This document shows, in pieces, positions 1-9,233 of a DNA stretch of 64,000 nt (the stretch's first letter is position 1; every line of letters begins with the position of its first letter). Position numbers and translations under genes: made by a program. The notes beneath the pieces are model-generated. The model saw only the letters and a list, made by a program, of their open reading frames with translations, was not told where the DNA came from and did no database searches. Origin of the DNA: Flavobacteriaceae bacterium UBA3611 (GTDB lineage Bacteria > Bacteroidota > Bacteroidia > Flavobacteriales > Flavobacteriaceae); NCBI GenBank assembly GCA_002375495.1, contig DFLU01000002.1:389-64388 (forward strand), written 5' to 3'.

Positions 1-3000
1 CGGAAATCGTTCACCGCGATGGTACAGTTTTCAAGAATTGTAACCTCAACGGTATCATTACAAAGATTTCCATCTATCGCAGTAATTGTGTAGGTACCTG
101 CCGCTAAATTATCGAATGTTTCTGATGCTTGCGGTGTTCCTCCGTCTAAGCTATAGCTATACGGCGGTGTTCCACCTGTAGCCCTTACGGTTACAGATCC
201 AGTTCCGTTTCCGCAGACAATATCGTCCTGAGCAGTAATGGTAATGTCTAATGCTTCAGAAGGCTGACCCACTGTTGCTTCATCATTTAATATACATCCG
301 TTTGCATCTGTGATTATAACAGAATACGTACCTGCCGAAAGATTTGAAATGTCTTGTGTAGTTTCGCCATTGCTCCATACGTAGCTATATGGCGTAGTTC
401 CGCCCCCAACAGTTAAGTCTAATGATCCTGTGCTTTCTCCGAAGCAAGCAACATTTGTCACTGCAATACCAGAGGTAAGCTTGGTAGGCTCTCCTACTGT
501 AGTTGAGCTATTTACCGTACAAAGCGTGGCTGTATCAGTTACTGTTACGGTATAGGTTCCGGCCGTAAGACCTGTAATAGATTGAGTTGTTTGTCCACCA
601 GGACTCCATGAGTATGTATAATTTCCTAATCCGCCAGAAACATTTACAGTGGCTGTTCCGTCGTTACCTCCGTTACATGAAACGGGAGTTGACAAGGCAG
701 TGGCAGAAAGATTTCTACAGTCGCCATTGTTCACGGTAACCGTAGTTGTATCCTTACAACCGTTTGCATCTGTAACTGTTACTGTATATGTTCCGTCGCT
801 TAACCCAGTAATGGTTTGGGTAGTTTGGCCACCCGGACTCCATAGGTAGGTATACGGTGGAATTCCTCCAGAAGCATTTGCTGTAGCAGTACCATCATTA
901 GTAGTTGGTCCAGTTTCGTCTGTTGCAGTAGCTGTAACACTAACCGCAGTAGAAGGCTCTGAAATAGTAATACTTTCTTCGACTGGTTGACAAAGTGTAC
1001 CATCAATAGTTACACTTACCGTATAGACGCCAGCGAATTGTTCAGAAATCGTGCTTGGAGTACCGGCTGGCAAACCAGCATCTACTTGCTGTGGAGTTGT
1101 ATTCCATGTATATGTAAAAGTAGCTCCAGGGTTCGCTGTAGAACTAGCCTGAACAGAAGCAGAACCTGTATTTTGTCCTTTACAAAGTACATCAGTTATA
1201 TTGGTTACGTTAATTACGGCATCACAGTTTTGAACACATGTAATAATCACACTTTGTTCTTCTGTACAACCATTTGAGTCTGTAACAACAACCGTATATT
1301 GTGTTCCCCCTAAAAGGCTTGCAGACAATCCAGTGGCTGTTTGTGTTGTTTGCCCTGCAGGATCATCCCATTGGTATGTATAGGGCCCTACGCCACCTGA
1401 AACAGTTGCAGTAGCTGTACCATTCTGGCACAACGCAGTTGCAGCAGCATTCGTTTTAGTAAGCTCAATAATAATTGGCTCAGGTTGTGTGAGTGTTACT
1501 AGAAGATCATCTGTATTTCCGAGAGAATCGGTTACTACGATGTTATAGTTTCCAGCAGTTAAGTTATTGAAAGTCGGTGAGCCTTGCGGCGTACCTCCAT
1601 TCAATGTATAGCTATACGGTGGCACACCTCCAGATGTAGTAACTGTAATGGCACCGGTATTGTCTCCGTTACACAGAATATTTGTCTTAGAAACTAATTC
1701 TAAAATTACCTCAAAGCCATCTACGAAATCGTTTCCGCAAGAAGATTCGAGTGATATAGTTCTTGTAATAAGGTTATCATTTGCTCCATCAACGTCAGAA
1801 ATTGAAATATAACCAGGAAGGTCATTTTCCATGATTTCGAACACTACTTCGCTAAACGGATCTGGAATTACCACTTCTTTTTTATAGTTACCGTCTCCAT
1901 CTGTCATTACTGTTTCAGAACTTCCGTCTGATCCAACAACATCTATAGATACATTGGCCAACGGATTTCCTTGTTCGTCGCTAACATTTCCGCAGATCAC
2001 TGGATTAGTAATAAATACTGCATCAGGATCATCAAAGTCTGCACAGCTAATATTAAAAGAATAATAGCGGTCGCTATCACCATCTAACTTACCAATACGG
2101 TAGGTTAACGATGATTTTGTTTGCCAGTAATTACTATAGGTATAGCGTGGGTCTAGGGATACATCATCACCTGGAGCAACGCTAATTGAAGTAGACTCTC
2201 CTCTAATTTCGGTAGCAGTCTGTGTAATATTCAGGAAGGTATTGTTGCTTACAAAGTATGCATCGGGAAGACTCACCTCAGCATATTCACGTGTACTCAC
2301 GTTATCGCCATCTATGTCTAGTGGAGTTCCGTAGAAAGAAATTTCAACTTCATCACCATAATTACCACCATCTTCAACAAAGGTGATACTAAAGAGCACA
2401 CTTTGGTCATTATTATTGGTACTTTCAATTCTTGGTTGGAAAGCTTCTGGCAATCCAGAAGAAGTAACATCTATTTCCTTTAGAGAAGCTCCTCCTGCAA
2501 ATTCTTCAATTTTTACCAAAGCATCTAAGGTAGTTCCATGAGGATTTGAAGGGAATACATCTGAGAATCGATATACTGCTCCAATTTTTAAATCTTGACC
2601 AGCAATAAGTTTCGGACTAACAAAATTTGAATTCTTATACAATGGTGTACAGTTACAATCTCTAGGATCTGGATCTGACACAACATTAATCGTTACCGTT
2701 GCAGTAGCTGTTTTTGGCAAGTTTGTACATGGAGTAGGATCGTCTTGGATGGTGTAGGTAAAGAAGGTACTTCCGGTAAAACCATTATTTGGTGTAAAGG
2801 TGAAACTTCCGTTACCGTTATTTACAAAACTTCCGTTTTGTGGATTTGTATTCGATATAATACTGAATGGATCCCCATCAGGATCAAAATCCAATCCGTC
2901 ACCATTATCATCCAACACATTAAAAGTAATCGATTGATTTAAGCCCGTAGAAAAATCTTCACCAAAAGCAACAGGTGCTGCGTTATCGGCATCTTCAACT

Positions 3001-4328
3001 TCGTATACAACCTCACTAATACATTCAGTGTTCTTATTTTTTACTTTAACAGTATACGTTCCAACACCTATGTTATTAAACTGTGTAGATGATTGGAAAT
3101 TTCCGCTGTCTAGCGCATATCGGTATTGAGAACCTAAAGGCCCAAGTACACTCAACACCCCATTATTTGGGTTACTACCGCAAGTAAACTGCACAGTAGC
3201 CTCGTCTGGATTCGGATTAATTGTAAGTGTTACCGTATTGGTATCTGTGATATTTTGGTTTGGTGCCGGAAGACGAACTTTATAGGTAAAAGTTACATCT
3301 CCTGTAAATCCAGATTGTGGCACGTATTCGTAACTTCCATCCGTATTGAGTGTAAAACTTACTCCTGAAGGACTAGGACCTGACATGAGTGTATAGGTAG
3401 ACCCTGTTGGCACTGTAGTTGAGTTGTCTATCTGACCATTAATAGGTTCGTCTACACATCCCATTTTTGTCTGGGGTTGTGCATATCGTTGTAAGATGAA
3501 AAATTTTCCATCACCATGATCGTTAGACGCCCCTAAAAAGCGAACTCTTGTAATTTTTGAACCAACTGGAGCTACATTATCTAATTGGAATAATCCGATA
3601 GAAATTGTTTGACCGTTGTCCTGTTCTCTTCCAGAACCCCAGTAATCTGAACCATTCGCCGGCTCACTAAAACCGCCGCCAGTTAAATTTCCGCTTGTTC
3701 TAATAAAAGTATCCCCTAAAGGTTGTTCAGGACCACCTCCAGCAGGAATACCGAAAAATCGAACGTACAAGCAGTTATTACCACCACGCTCTGTAACCGC
3801 CAAAACCCCACCGGCGTTTGATGGGATTGGAGGGTCATAAAAAAGTGTTTGTAATTGTGAATCTGTTTCTTGGGCACCATTAATTCCGTTAGCTTCATTA
3901 AAGTTCAAACAGATATCGTCTCCTTGTGGAGCTGAAGCTTCAAAATAATGATTTAAGTTTCTACTCTGAAAAGCAGCACGTGCATTTGAGTTCCACGGGC
4001 TGTTTGGTCCGTCGTTCGAGGTGCTACTAGTCCCTACTGTCTCGGAACCATTTAGCCAAATATTATTTGTGCCATTTCCGGCCGTCCCTAAACGGGTGAG
4101 TTCATATCCAGAAGGAACCACAAACGTATTAAACACAGAACCATCTATCGTGATAGATTTAATAGTCGCTGGATTGTTGTTGTTGAAAGTTCCGTTGATA
4201 GTCTGACTATCTTCCCATTGAAAGGTAACTCCATTTCTAATAGAAGGTGATTGCACCCCTATCTGAGACTGTGCGAGAAAACCAATTAAAAGGAATGCCC
4301 CAAGAAGCCCCCTTTTAATATATTTCAT
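1..4328 (-). CDS. Giant SprB-repeat surface adhesin, 3' end outside the window (partial)
   Basis: Minus-strand frame open from the start at 4328 to the left edge, about 1,442 residues, no stop. Residues 1-18 are a signal peptide (MKYIKRGLLGAFLL...AQS). A beta-rich N-terminal module (to about residue 285) is homologous to the protein at 7300-8445, including PAGGGP and DHGDGKFFILQ. Then come an Ig-like domain (about 288-365), a first SprB-like unit, a cadherin-like domain (about 445-545), a Cys-containing linker, a CNA-B-like domain (about 773-833), and seven SprB repeats (about 869 to the edge) with PPYSY, GQTTQ and AGTYTVTVTD signatures. SprB-type proteins are T9SS-exported adhesins that can drive gliding; the C-terminal sorting signal would lie outside. 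A start at 4358 is possible but lies upstream of the -7 box. Confidence 0.9.
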   Translation of the reverse strand, partial: MKYIKRGLLGAFLLIGFLAQSQIGVQSPSIRNGVTFQWEDSQTINGTFNNNNPATIKSITIDGSVFNTFVVPSGYELTRLGTAGNGTNNIWLNGSETVGTSSTSNDGPNSPWNSNARAAFQSRNLNHYFEASAPQGDDICLNFNEANGINGAQETDSQLQTLFYDPPIPSNAGGVLAVTERGGNNCLYVRFFGIPAGGGPEQPLGDTFIRTSGNLTGGGFSEPANGSDYWGSGREQDNGQTISIGLFQLDNVAPVGSKITRVRFLGASNDHGDGKFFILQRYAQPQTKMGCVDEPINGQIDNSTTVPTGSTYTLMSGPSPSGVSFTLNTDGSYEYVPQSGFTGDVTFTYKVRLPAPNQNITDTNTVTLTINPNPDEATVQFTCGSNPNNGVLSVLGPLGSQYRYALDSGNFQSSTQFNNIGVGTYTVKVKNKNTECISEVVYEVEDADNAAPVAFGEDFSTGLNQSITFNVLDDNGDGLDFDPDGDPFSIISNTNPQNGSFVNNGNGSFTFTPNNGFTGSTFFTYTIQDDPTPCTNLPKTATATVTINVVSDPDPRDCNCTPLYKNSNFVSPKLIAGQDLKIGAVYRFSDVFPSNPHGTTLDALVKIEEFAGGASLKEIDVTSSGLPEAFQPRIESTNNNDQSVLFSITFVEDGGNYGDEVEISFYGTPLDIDGDNVSTREYAEVSLPDAYFVSNNTFLNITQTATEIRGESTSISVAPGDDVSLDPRYTYSNYWQTKSSLTYRIGKLDGDSDRYYSFNISCADFDDPDAVFITNPVICGNVSDEQGNPLANVSIDVVGSDGSSETVMTDGDGNYKKEVVIPDPFSEVVFEIMENDLPGYISISDVDGANDNLITRTISLESSCGNDFVDGFEVILELVSKTNILCNGDNTGAITVTTSGGVPPYSYTLNGGTPQGSPTFNNLTAGNYNIVVTDSLGNTDDLLVTLTQPEPIIIELTKTNAAATALCQNGTATATVSGGVGPYTYQWDDPAGQTTQTATGLSASLLGGTQYTVVVTDSNGCTEEQSVIITCVQNCDAVINVTNITDVLCKGQNTGSASVQASSTANPGATFTYTWNTTPQQVDAGLPAGTPSTISEQFAGVYTVSVTIDGTLCQPVEESITISEPSTAVSVTATATDETGPTTNDGTATANASGGIPPYTYLWSPGGQTTQTITGLSDGTYTVTVTDANGCKDTTTVTVNNGDCRNLSATALSTPVSCNGGNDGTATVNVSGGLGNYTYSWSPGGQTTQSITGLTAGTYTVTVTDTATLCTVNSSTTVGEPTKLTSGIAVTNVACFGESTGSLDLTVGGGTTPYSYVWSNGETTQDISNLSAGTYSVIITDANGCILNDEATVGQPSEALDITITAQDDIVCGNGTGSVTVRATGGTPPYSYSLDGGTPQASETFDNLAAGTYTITAIDGNLCNDTVEVTILENCTIAVNDF

Positions 4329-4339
4329 ATTCCAAGAAA

Positions 4340-4347
4340 CAAAAGTA
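4340..4347 (-). promoter_or_regulatory. Candidate -7 box of the adhesin gene
   Basis: On the minus strand TACTTTTG matches the Bacteroidota -7 consensus TAnnTTTG. It sits 12 nt before the ATG at 4328, implying a very short leader. No convincing -33 TTG at the usual spacing was found, so this is tentative. Confidence 0.35.
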
Positions 4348-4358
4348 AAATTTTGCAT

Positions 4359-4916
4359 ACTAACTTATTTTTATTGTTGTATTAAAATGCCCCAACTGCA
4401 TTTTTTATCTGTTGATGTTGCCAAATATACGTAGGAGATTGGGTTACAGACTTCGAATGTTACCACTTTTAGCCAACTTGTAGGAAAAATTCGTTGAACT
4501 ACACAAATTGCCCATATTTCATGACCAAATTTGTAGGAAAGAAATATACGTGTTTATACGTATACGCCTATTTTATTTGGGTTAAACGTCTGTTATTTGT
4601 GGGAATACAATAGAATAACCAATGTCGGCTTTAAGTCTTTTTTTGTAAGAGAAGTGAATGAATTTAACATCAAAATTGATGTTTTGACGTGCAATTTACT
4701 ATCATGAAAATCGCATTTCATAACTGAATGAAAACAAGGTATTTATATTATATGCTATTAGTCATCCTTCCTGAAATACTTTCCACAGCATTTAGAACAA
4801 TTTAAAAAAATAAGAGTATTTCAATCAAAATCTTTTTGACTGATATCTTGTCTAGCTTGTTATTATTTCTCTGGATTATTTTCGCTGAAACAATTACCTA
4901 AACTACAAACTCATAG
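4359..4916. other. Intergenic region between divergent genes, no gene seen
   Basis: About 560 bp of AT-rich sequence separates the adhesin from prfC. No open frame with coding character, no tRNA and no strong hairpin was recognised. It must hold control regions for both divergent genes. Confidence 0.6.
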
Positions 4917-4924
4917 TATCTTTG
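4917..4924 (+). promoter_or_regulatory. Candidate -7 box of prfC
   Basis: TATCTTTG fits TAnnTTTG and lies 19 nt before the prfC ATG. The -33 element is not obvious, so this is a motif match only. Confidence 0.4.
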
Positions 4925-4943
4925 CAACCTTTAAGATGAAAGT

Positions 4944-6545
4944 ATGTTGCAAAAAGAAATAGACAGAAGGAAGACCTTTGGAATCATTTCCCACCCAGAT
5001 GCAGGAAAAACAACGCTGACGGAAAAATTACTGTTATTTGGAGGTGCCATTCAGGAAGCCGGAGCGGTAAAGAGCAATAAAATTAAAAAAGGTGCTACGA
5101 GCGATTTTATGGAAATTGAAAGACAGCGTGGTATTTCTGTCGCTACGTCTGTACTCGCATTCGAATATGATGGAACCAAAATCAACATCCTCGATACGCC
5201 TGGACACAAAGACTTTGCTGAAGATACCTTTAGGACCCTCACCGCGGTAGATAGCGTGATTGTGGTGATAGACGTTGCCAAAGGGGTTGAGGAACAAACC
5301 GAAAAATTGGTAGAAGTGTGCCGTATGCGCAACATTCCGATGATTGTCTTTATAAATAAGTTAGACCGTGAAGGGAAAGATGCTTTTGAGCTGTTAGATG
5401 AAATTGAACAAAAATTACACCTTAGGGTAACTCCGTTATCGTTCCCGATTGGTATGGGATACGACTTTAAGGGAATTTATAATGTTTGGGAGAAAAATGT
5501 AAATCTCTTTAGTGGAGATAGTCGTAAGAATATTGAAGAGACCATCGAGATTGAAGATATCGCTAGTGAAGAATTAGATGACCTCATTGGTTCAAAAGCG
5601 GCCGACACTTTAAGAGAAGAACTAGAATTAGTCTACGAAGTGTATCCAGATTTTAATAGAGATGAATATCTCGAAGGCAGCTTACAACCTGTCTTTTTTG
5701 GCTCTGCCTTAAATAATTTTGGCGTGCGAGAACTGTTAGACTGTTTTGTTGAAATAGCTCCCAAACCTAGACCTAAAGAAAGCAATACCCGTTTGGTGCG
5801 TCCAGAAGAAAAAGATTTTTCTGGCTTCGTCTTTAAAATTCATGCCAATATGGATCCGAAGCATCGGGATCGTTTGGCTTTTATTAAAATAGTTTCTGGA
5901 ACATTTGAGCGAAACACTCCCTACTTGCATGTTCGGCATGGTAAAAAACTCAAGTTTTCAAGTCCGAATGCTTTTTTTGCTGAAAAGAAACAAATCGTGG
6001 ATATTTCGTACCCAGGGGATATTGTGGGATTGCACGATACCGGAAATTTCAAAATTGGTGATACATTAACTCAAGGTGAAGAAATGCATTACAAAGGAAT
6101 CCCTAGTTTTTCCCCGGAACATTTCAAATATATCAACAATGCAGATCCTATGAAGAGCAAACAGCTCGAAAAAGGAATCGATCAACTCATGGACGAAGGG
6201 GTTGCCCAATTGTTTACGCTAGAGCTAAACGGCAGAAAAGTAATCGGTACCGTAGGTGCACTTCAGTTTGAAGTGATTCAATACCGTCTAGAACATGAAT
6301 ACGGGGCCAAATGTAGTTATGAAAATCTAAATGTCCATAAGGCCTGTTGGGTGCAACCAAAAGATCCTAAGAGTGCCGAATTTGCCGATTTTAAACGTGT
6401 AAAGTCAAAGTTTTTGGCGAAGGACAAAAAAGGGCAACTAGTCTTCTTTGCAGACAGTGCATTTACATTACAGATGACTCAAAGCAAATATCCTAACATT
6501 CAGTTCCACTTTGTGAGTGAATTTGAAAAAAACACAACACTCTAG
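4944..6545 (+). CDS. prfC: Peptide chain release factor 3
   Basis: 533 residues, full length for RF3. This cytosolic GTPase removes RF1/RF2 from the ribosome after peptide release. The GTPase domain opens the protein: P-loop SHPDAGKTT (about 17-25), switch I RQRGISV, DTPGHKDF (G3), NKLD (G4). The C-terminal part carries the RF3-specific region with QFEVIQYRLEHEYG, which separates it from EF-G; it is also much shorter than EF-G. It is a single gene, convergent with the next gene (stops 10 bp apart) and with no clear terminator between them. The start is supported by the TATCTTTG box just upstream. Confidence 0.97.
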   Translation: MLQKEIDRRKTFGIISHPDAGKTTLTEKLLLFGGAIQEAGAVKSNKIKKGATSDFMEIERQRGISVATSVLAFEYDGTKINILDTPGHKDFAEDTFRTLTAVDSVIVVIDVAKGVEEQTEKLVEVCRMRNIPMIVFINKLDREGKDAFELLDEIEQKLHLRVTPLSFPIGMGYDFKGIYNVWEKNVNLFSGDSRKNIEETIEIEDIASEELDDLIGSKAADTLREELELVYEVYPDFNRDEYLEGSLQPVFFGSALNNFGVRELLDCFVEIAPKPRPKESNTRLVRPEEKDFSGFVFKIHANMDPKHRDRLAFIKIVSGTFERNTPYLHVRHGKKLKFSSPNAFFAEKKQIVDISYPGDIVGLHDTGNFKIGDTLTQGEEMHYKGIPSFSPEHFKYINNADPMKSKQLEKGIDQLMDEGVAQLFTLELNGRKVIGTVGALQFEVIQYRLEHEYGAKCSYENLNVHKACWVQPKDPKSAEFADFKRVKSKFLAKDKKGQLVFFADSAFTLQMTQSKYPNIQFHFVSEFEKNTTL

Positions 6546-6554
6546 CGCTACCTT

Positions 6555-7259
6555 TTATAGATATATCGCCTGAATATCCAATCGGTCCCCATTTCCGAAG
6601 GAAACTCTAAAAGCAGCATCTTCGGTTAACCCGCCCCCATACACAGCACCTTGTAAATGTACGCTGTATGTACCAGGCTCTAATGCGATGGTCATAGACC
6701 TAGAATTGTACACAAGGCCCGTAGCCGTATCGCAGTTCATATTAGAGTATACTACGCTAGTCATCCCATACGACTTTGACGTATCTGGAGCCACTCCGTT
6801 ACCAAGATAGAAATAGTTATGGGCCACTTTTGCCCTTCCGTCATCGATCTTTGCTGTTCCGTCATACGATTCGAAATCTAACGCTACGTAGTATGTAATC
6901 ACCACCATAGCACGCTGGGTAAGCGTAAAGTCTTTTTGGTATAGCTCGGCAGCATTTAGACCAGAATTAGCCTGTGTCTGAACGGTTACTGGTACGGGAA
7001 TATTAGAATCTGAAGATAGTTCGCCAGATAATTTTCCGATGGTAATGGTACCGTGCTGATCTGCCACCACATTATATGTTGAACTACCTCCTAGATTATT
7101 GGCGTTATTAGAGCTGCTCAAGCCTTCTACTCGAATAGAGCTTCCACTACCTGCTATATGCAGTGCTTCTTGCGGATTGGTAGTGCCAATCCCAACTTGT
7201 GCATTACCAGCCGTTATGGCAATCATGCTTAATAAACAAAGTGTAATTATATTTTTCAT
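6555..7259 (-). CDS. Secreted protein with VGIGTTNP N-terminal motif
   Basis: 234 residues counted from the ATG at 7259; a longer frame would start inside the upstream gene. Residues 1-20 are a Sec signal peptide ending in NAQ. The mature protein begins VGIGTTNPQEALHIAG, a signature of many Bacteroidota surface or tail-fibre-like proteins, and continues as a beta-rich domain (about 90-234) rich in Tyr, Ser and Gly. No T9SS sorting domain and no enzyme motif were seen. The start lies 40 bp after the stop of the adhesin-paralogue gene, so the two are probably co-transcribed. Function unknown; a structural surface role is an inference from composition and context. Confidence 0.8.
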   Translation of the reverse strand: MKNIITLCLLSMIAITAGNAQVGIGTTNPQEALHIAGSGSSIRVEGLSSSNNANNLGGSSTYNVVADQHGTITIGKLSGELSSDSNIPVPVTVQTQANSGLNAAELYQKDFTLTQRAMVVITYYVALDFESYDGTAKIDDGRAKVAHNYFYLGNGVAPDTSKSYGMTSVVYSNMNCDTATGLVYNSRSMTIALEPGTYSVHLQGAVYGGGLTEDAAFRVSFGNGDRLDIQAIYL

Positions 7260-7299
7260 ATCTAGGTATTTTATAATTGTAATCGATTTGATTATTTTT

Positions 7300-8445
7300 T
7301 TAATTCTGTAATAATGGTGCGTCTGCATTTCCGGAAGAACATTCGCAACCTACGTCGGCACCCCGCTCATAGGTAATCGTAACTGTAGAAGTATCACAGG
7401 TTGTATCATTGGGTGCTGGCAGGCATACGGTATACTCAAAAGTTACATCTCCTAAAAAGCCAACCGTTGGAGTGTAGGTATAACTTCCATCTGGCGAGAA
7501 TGTAAAACTCGCTCCAGCGGGCGTAGGCCCACTAGTTACGGTGAAGGTAGATCCAGAAGGAACATTTTTACCGTCTAACGTACCGTTGAATGGCACATTC
7601 ATACAACTGCGTTCTGCTTTCGGAACTGCATATTTTTGTAGGATAAAGAATTTTCCATCACCGTGATCTATGGTTGCAGCCATTAAGTCTACACGTTTGA
7701 TTAGCGATCCTACGGGTGCTAAATCTTCTAGTTGAAAAATAGCGATTCCAATAGTTCCGTTATTTTCGACGACACGTCCAGAGTTCCAATAGTCTACGTC
7801 TGCAGGAGGCGCATTGGTAATTGGTCCCCACTGCGTCGAATTTGCCCGTACAAACGTATCACCAAGGAACTGGTCAGGTCCTCCACCAGCGGGCACACCA
7901 TACACCGAAATATAGTAGCAGTTGTTTGCATTTCTTTCTGAAATGGCCACAATACCCCCGGCATTTGATGGAATGCCAGGATTATAATACAATGATTGAA
8001 TCTGGGCGTCTGTACTAGCAACTGCTGAAAAATCGTTACAAAGATCACGTCCGTTATTATTCGATTCGAAGTAATGGTTAAAGTTTTTGTCTTGAAATGC
8101 GGCCAACGCATCTGCATTCCACGTAGCATTTGAGCTATTGGTATTTACGTTGGTGCCATTTTGGATAATCGTATTTTTATCGTGCCCATCAGGTCCTAAA
8201 CGCGTTAGCGCATATGAGGAAGGCACCGCAAACGATTGAAATACTTCACCATCTATAGTGATAGAATTTAATACGGCTGGATCATTCGTTGTTGGTTGGG
8301 TTGCATCCCATTGAAAAGTCGCACCGGTTCGTACCGATGGGGCTTGTGTTTGCGCAAATGTCGTGGTTATAAACGCGCAGCAGCTAATAAGAATGCACAT
8401 GGTTATTGTGCGTGCCAATCTGTAAGTAGGTACAGTTGATTTCAT
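7300..8445 (-). CDS. Secreted paralogue of the adhesin N-terminus with one Ig-like domain
   Basis: 381 residues from the ATG at 8445 (MKSTVPTY); an upstream start at 8478 falls inside a leader hairpin. The signal peptide ends near TTTFAQ. Residues to about 275 match the N-terminal module of the giant adhesin almost motif for motif (GATFQW, SITIDG, LTRLG, PSNAGG, VPAGGGP, DHGDGKFFILQ). An Ig-like domain (about 285-360, SPDGSYTYTPTVGFLGD) follows, as in the adhesin. The protein then stops where the adhesin continues, without SprB repeats or a recognisable T9SS domain. It could be a stand-alone partner, a decoy or a truncated duplicate. Intact codons and a clear promoter argue against a pseudogene. 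Confidence 0.85.
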   Translation of the reverse strand: MKSTVPTYRLARTITMCILISCCAFITTTFAQTQAPSVRTGATFQWDATQPTTNDPAVLNSITIDGEVFQSFAVPSSYALTRLGPDGHDKNTIIQNGTNVNTNSSNATWNADALAAFQDKNFNHYFESNNNGRDLCNDFSAVASTDAQIQSLYYNPGIPSNAGGIVAISERNANNCYYISVYGVPAGGGPDQFLGDTFVRANSTQWGPITNAPPADVDYWNSGRVVENNGTIGIAIFQLEDLAPVGSLIKRVDLMAATIDHGDGKFFILQKYAVPKAERSCMNVPFNGTLDGKNVPSGSTFTVTSGPTPAGASFTFSPDGSYTYTPTVGFLGDVTFEYTVCLPAPNDTTCDTSTVTITYERGADVGCECSSGNADAPLLQN

Positions 8446-8464
8446 AAGTATAAATTTGGGTTCG

Positions 8465-8507
8465 ATTCTCAACAGCAATCATAAAAATTGCCGGGGCGGT
8501 TGAGAAT
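8465..8507 (-). promoter_or_regulatory. Two-tier leader hairpin upstream of the adhesin paralogue
   Basis: The arms ATTCTCAAC (8499-8507 on the minus strand) and GTTGAGAAT (8465-8473) pair perfectly over 9 bp. An inner GCAAT/ATTGC stem sits inside. With the predicted start of transcription near 8505, the RNA would begin almost at the base of the hairpin, about 20 nt before the ATG. It could be an mRNA-stabilising or regulatory leader. Confidence 0.5.
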
Positions 8508-8511
8508 GAGA

Positions 8512-8550
8512 CAAATATATACGGTGCTGCGTATTTTCCTACAACAAAAA
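8512..8550 (-). promoter_or_regulatory. Bacteroidota-type promoter of the paralogue operon
   Basis: The -7 box TATATTTG (8512-8519) has a TTTTTGTTG -33 region (8542-8550) upstream, spaced about 22 nt from the nearer TTG. This is one of the best promoter matches in the window. Confidence 0.5.
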
Positions 8551-8716
8551 TTCAACTATTCGATATAACTAAAGTATTTCTCGATGAAATACACAAAATA
8601 AAATCATATTAACTAAAAATGTGGGACATTATCTCCCTCTTTTTTACAAATATTACTCAATTTAAGGTCGTATTTAATGTAAATAGTAGCTATAAATGGC
8701 TAGAAATCAAAATCCC

Positions 8717-8749
8717 ATAAAAAAACCTGTTGAACTATCAGCAGGTTTT
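8717..8749 (-). terminator. Terminator of the DUF3467 gene
   Basis: The stem AAAACCTG/CAGGTTTT is followed on the minus strand by seven T residues, just past the stop at 8759. Confidence 0.8.
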
Positions 8750-8758
8750 CTTTAGGTT

Positions 8759-9073
8759 TTAAGCCTCTCCCGTTGGACCGAAATTAATCGGCATGGGCGG
8801 CTGTTGGTAGTCTTTAATTTCACCGTGTTGTTGTTCAAAGCGAGATACATTATCGTGCATTGCTTTTAAAAAACGTTTGGCGTGTTGCGGCGTTAAAACA
8901 ATTCTAGACTTTACTTTGCTTTTGGGAACACCTGGCATAATACTCACAAAATCTACTACAAATTCACTTTGTGAATGGTTAATGATTGCTAGGTTGCTAT
9001 AAATACCTTGAGCTATCTCTTGATCTAACTCAATATTAATTTGTCCTTGTTTTGGTTTTTTATTTTCTTCCAT
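8759..9073 (-). CDS. DUF3467 family protein downstream of rpoC
   Basis: 104 residues, small, soluble and acidic at the N-terminus. The core (about 10-90) is the DUF3467 fold: INIELDQEIAQGIYSNLAIINHS, then VDFVSIMPG and a RIVLTPQHAKRFL segment. DUF3467 genes sit next to rpoC in many Bacteroidota, and that synteny supports the call. The biochemical role is not established; a link to RNA polymerase or to housekeeping expression is only suggested by position. A terminator at 9139-9169 separates it from rpoC, so it probably has its own promoter. Its own terminator follows directly. Confidence 0.9.
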   Translation of the reverse strand: MEENKKPKQGQINIELDQEIAQGIYSNLAIINHSQSEFVVDFVSIMPGVPKSKVKSRIVLTPQHAKRFLKAMHDNVSRFEQQHGEIKDYQQPPMPINFGPTGEA

Positions 9074-9138
9074 ATAAATTTATTTTGGGCTTCCGCATAA
9101 ACGAAAGACTTATTGTTATACTTTACAATTATTAAAAC

Positions 9139-9169
9139 AAAAACCCGCGATGTTGTGTCACGGGTTTTT
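9139..9169. terminator. Terminator after rpoC, symmetrical
   Basis: The 9-bp stem AAAAACCCG/CGGGTTTTT carries T runs on both strands. On the minus strand it ends the rpoBC transcript about 65 bp past the rpoC stop. Confidence 0.8.
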
Positions 9170-9182
9170 GATATTTATTTTA

Positions 9183-9202
9183 GGTTTCGACTGCGCTCAA
9201 CC
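9183..9202. repeat. REP-like palindrome copy
   Basis: GGTT-TCGACTGCGCTC-AACC: the same core as the other copies in the window, but with arms GGTT/AACC instead of CACT/AGTG. The arms therefore covary. Confidence 0.6.
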
Positions 9203-9233
9203 AGACATTTGATTTAATACCAAAGTGTCATAA

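Noticed and set aside
4359..4916. Possible small RNA or riboswitch upstream of prfC
   Set aside because: No stable hairpin or known motif was seen; only an AT-rich spacer can be supported.
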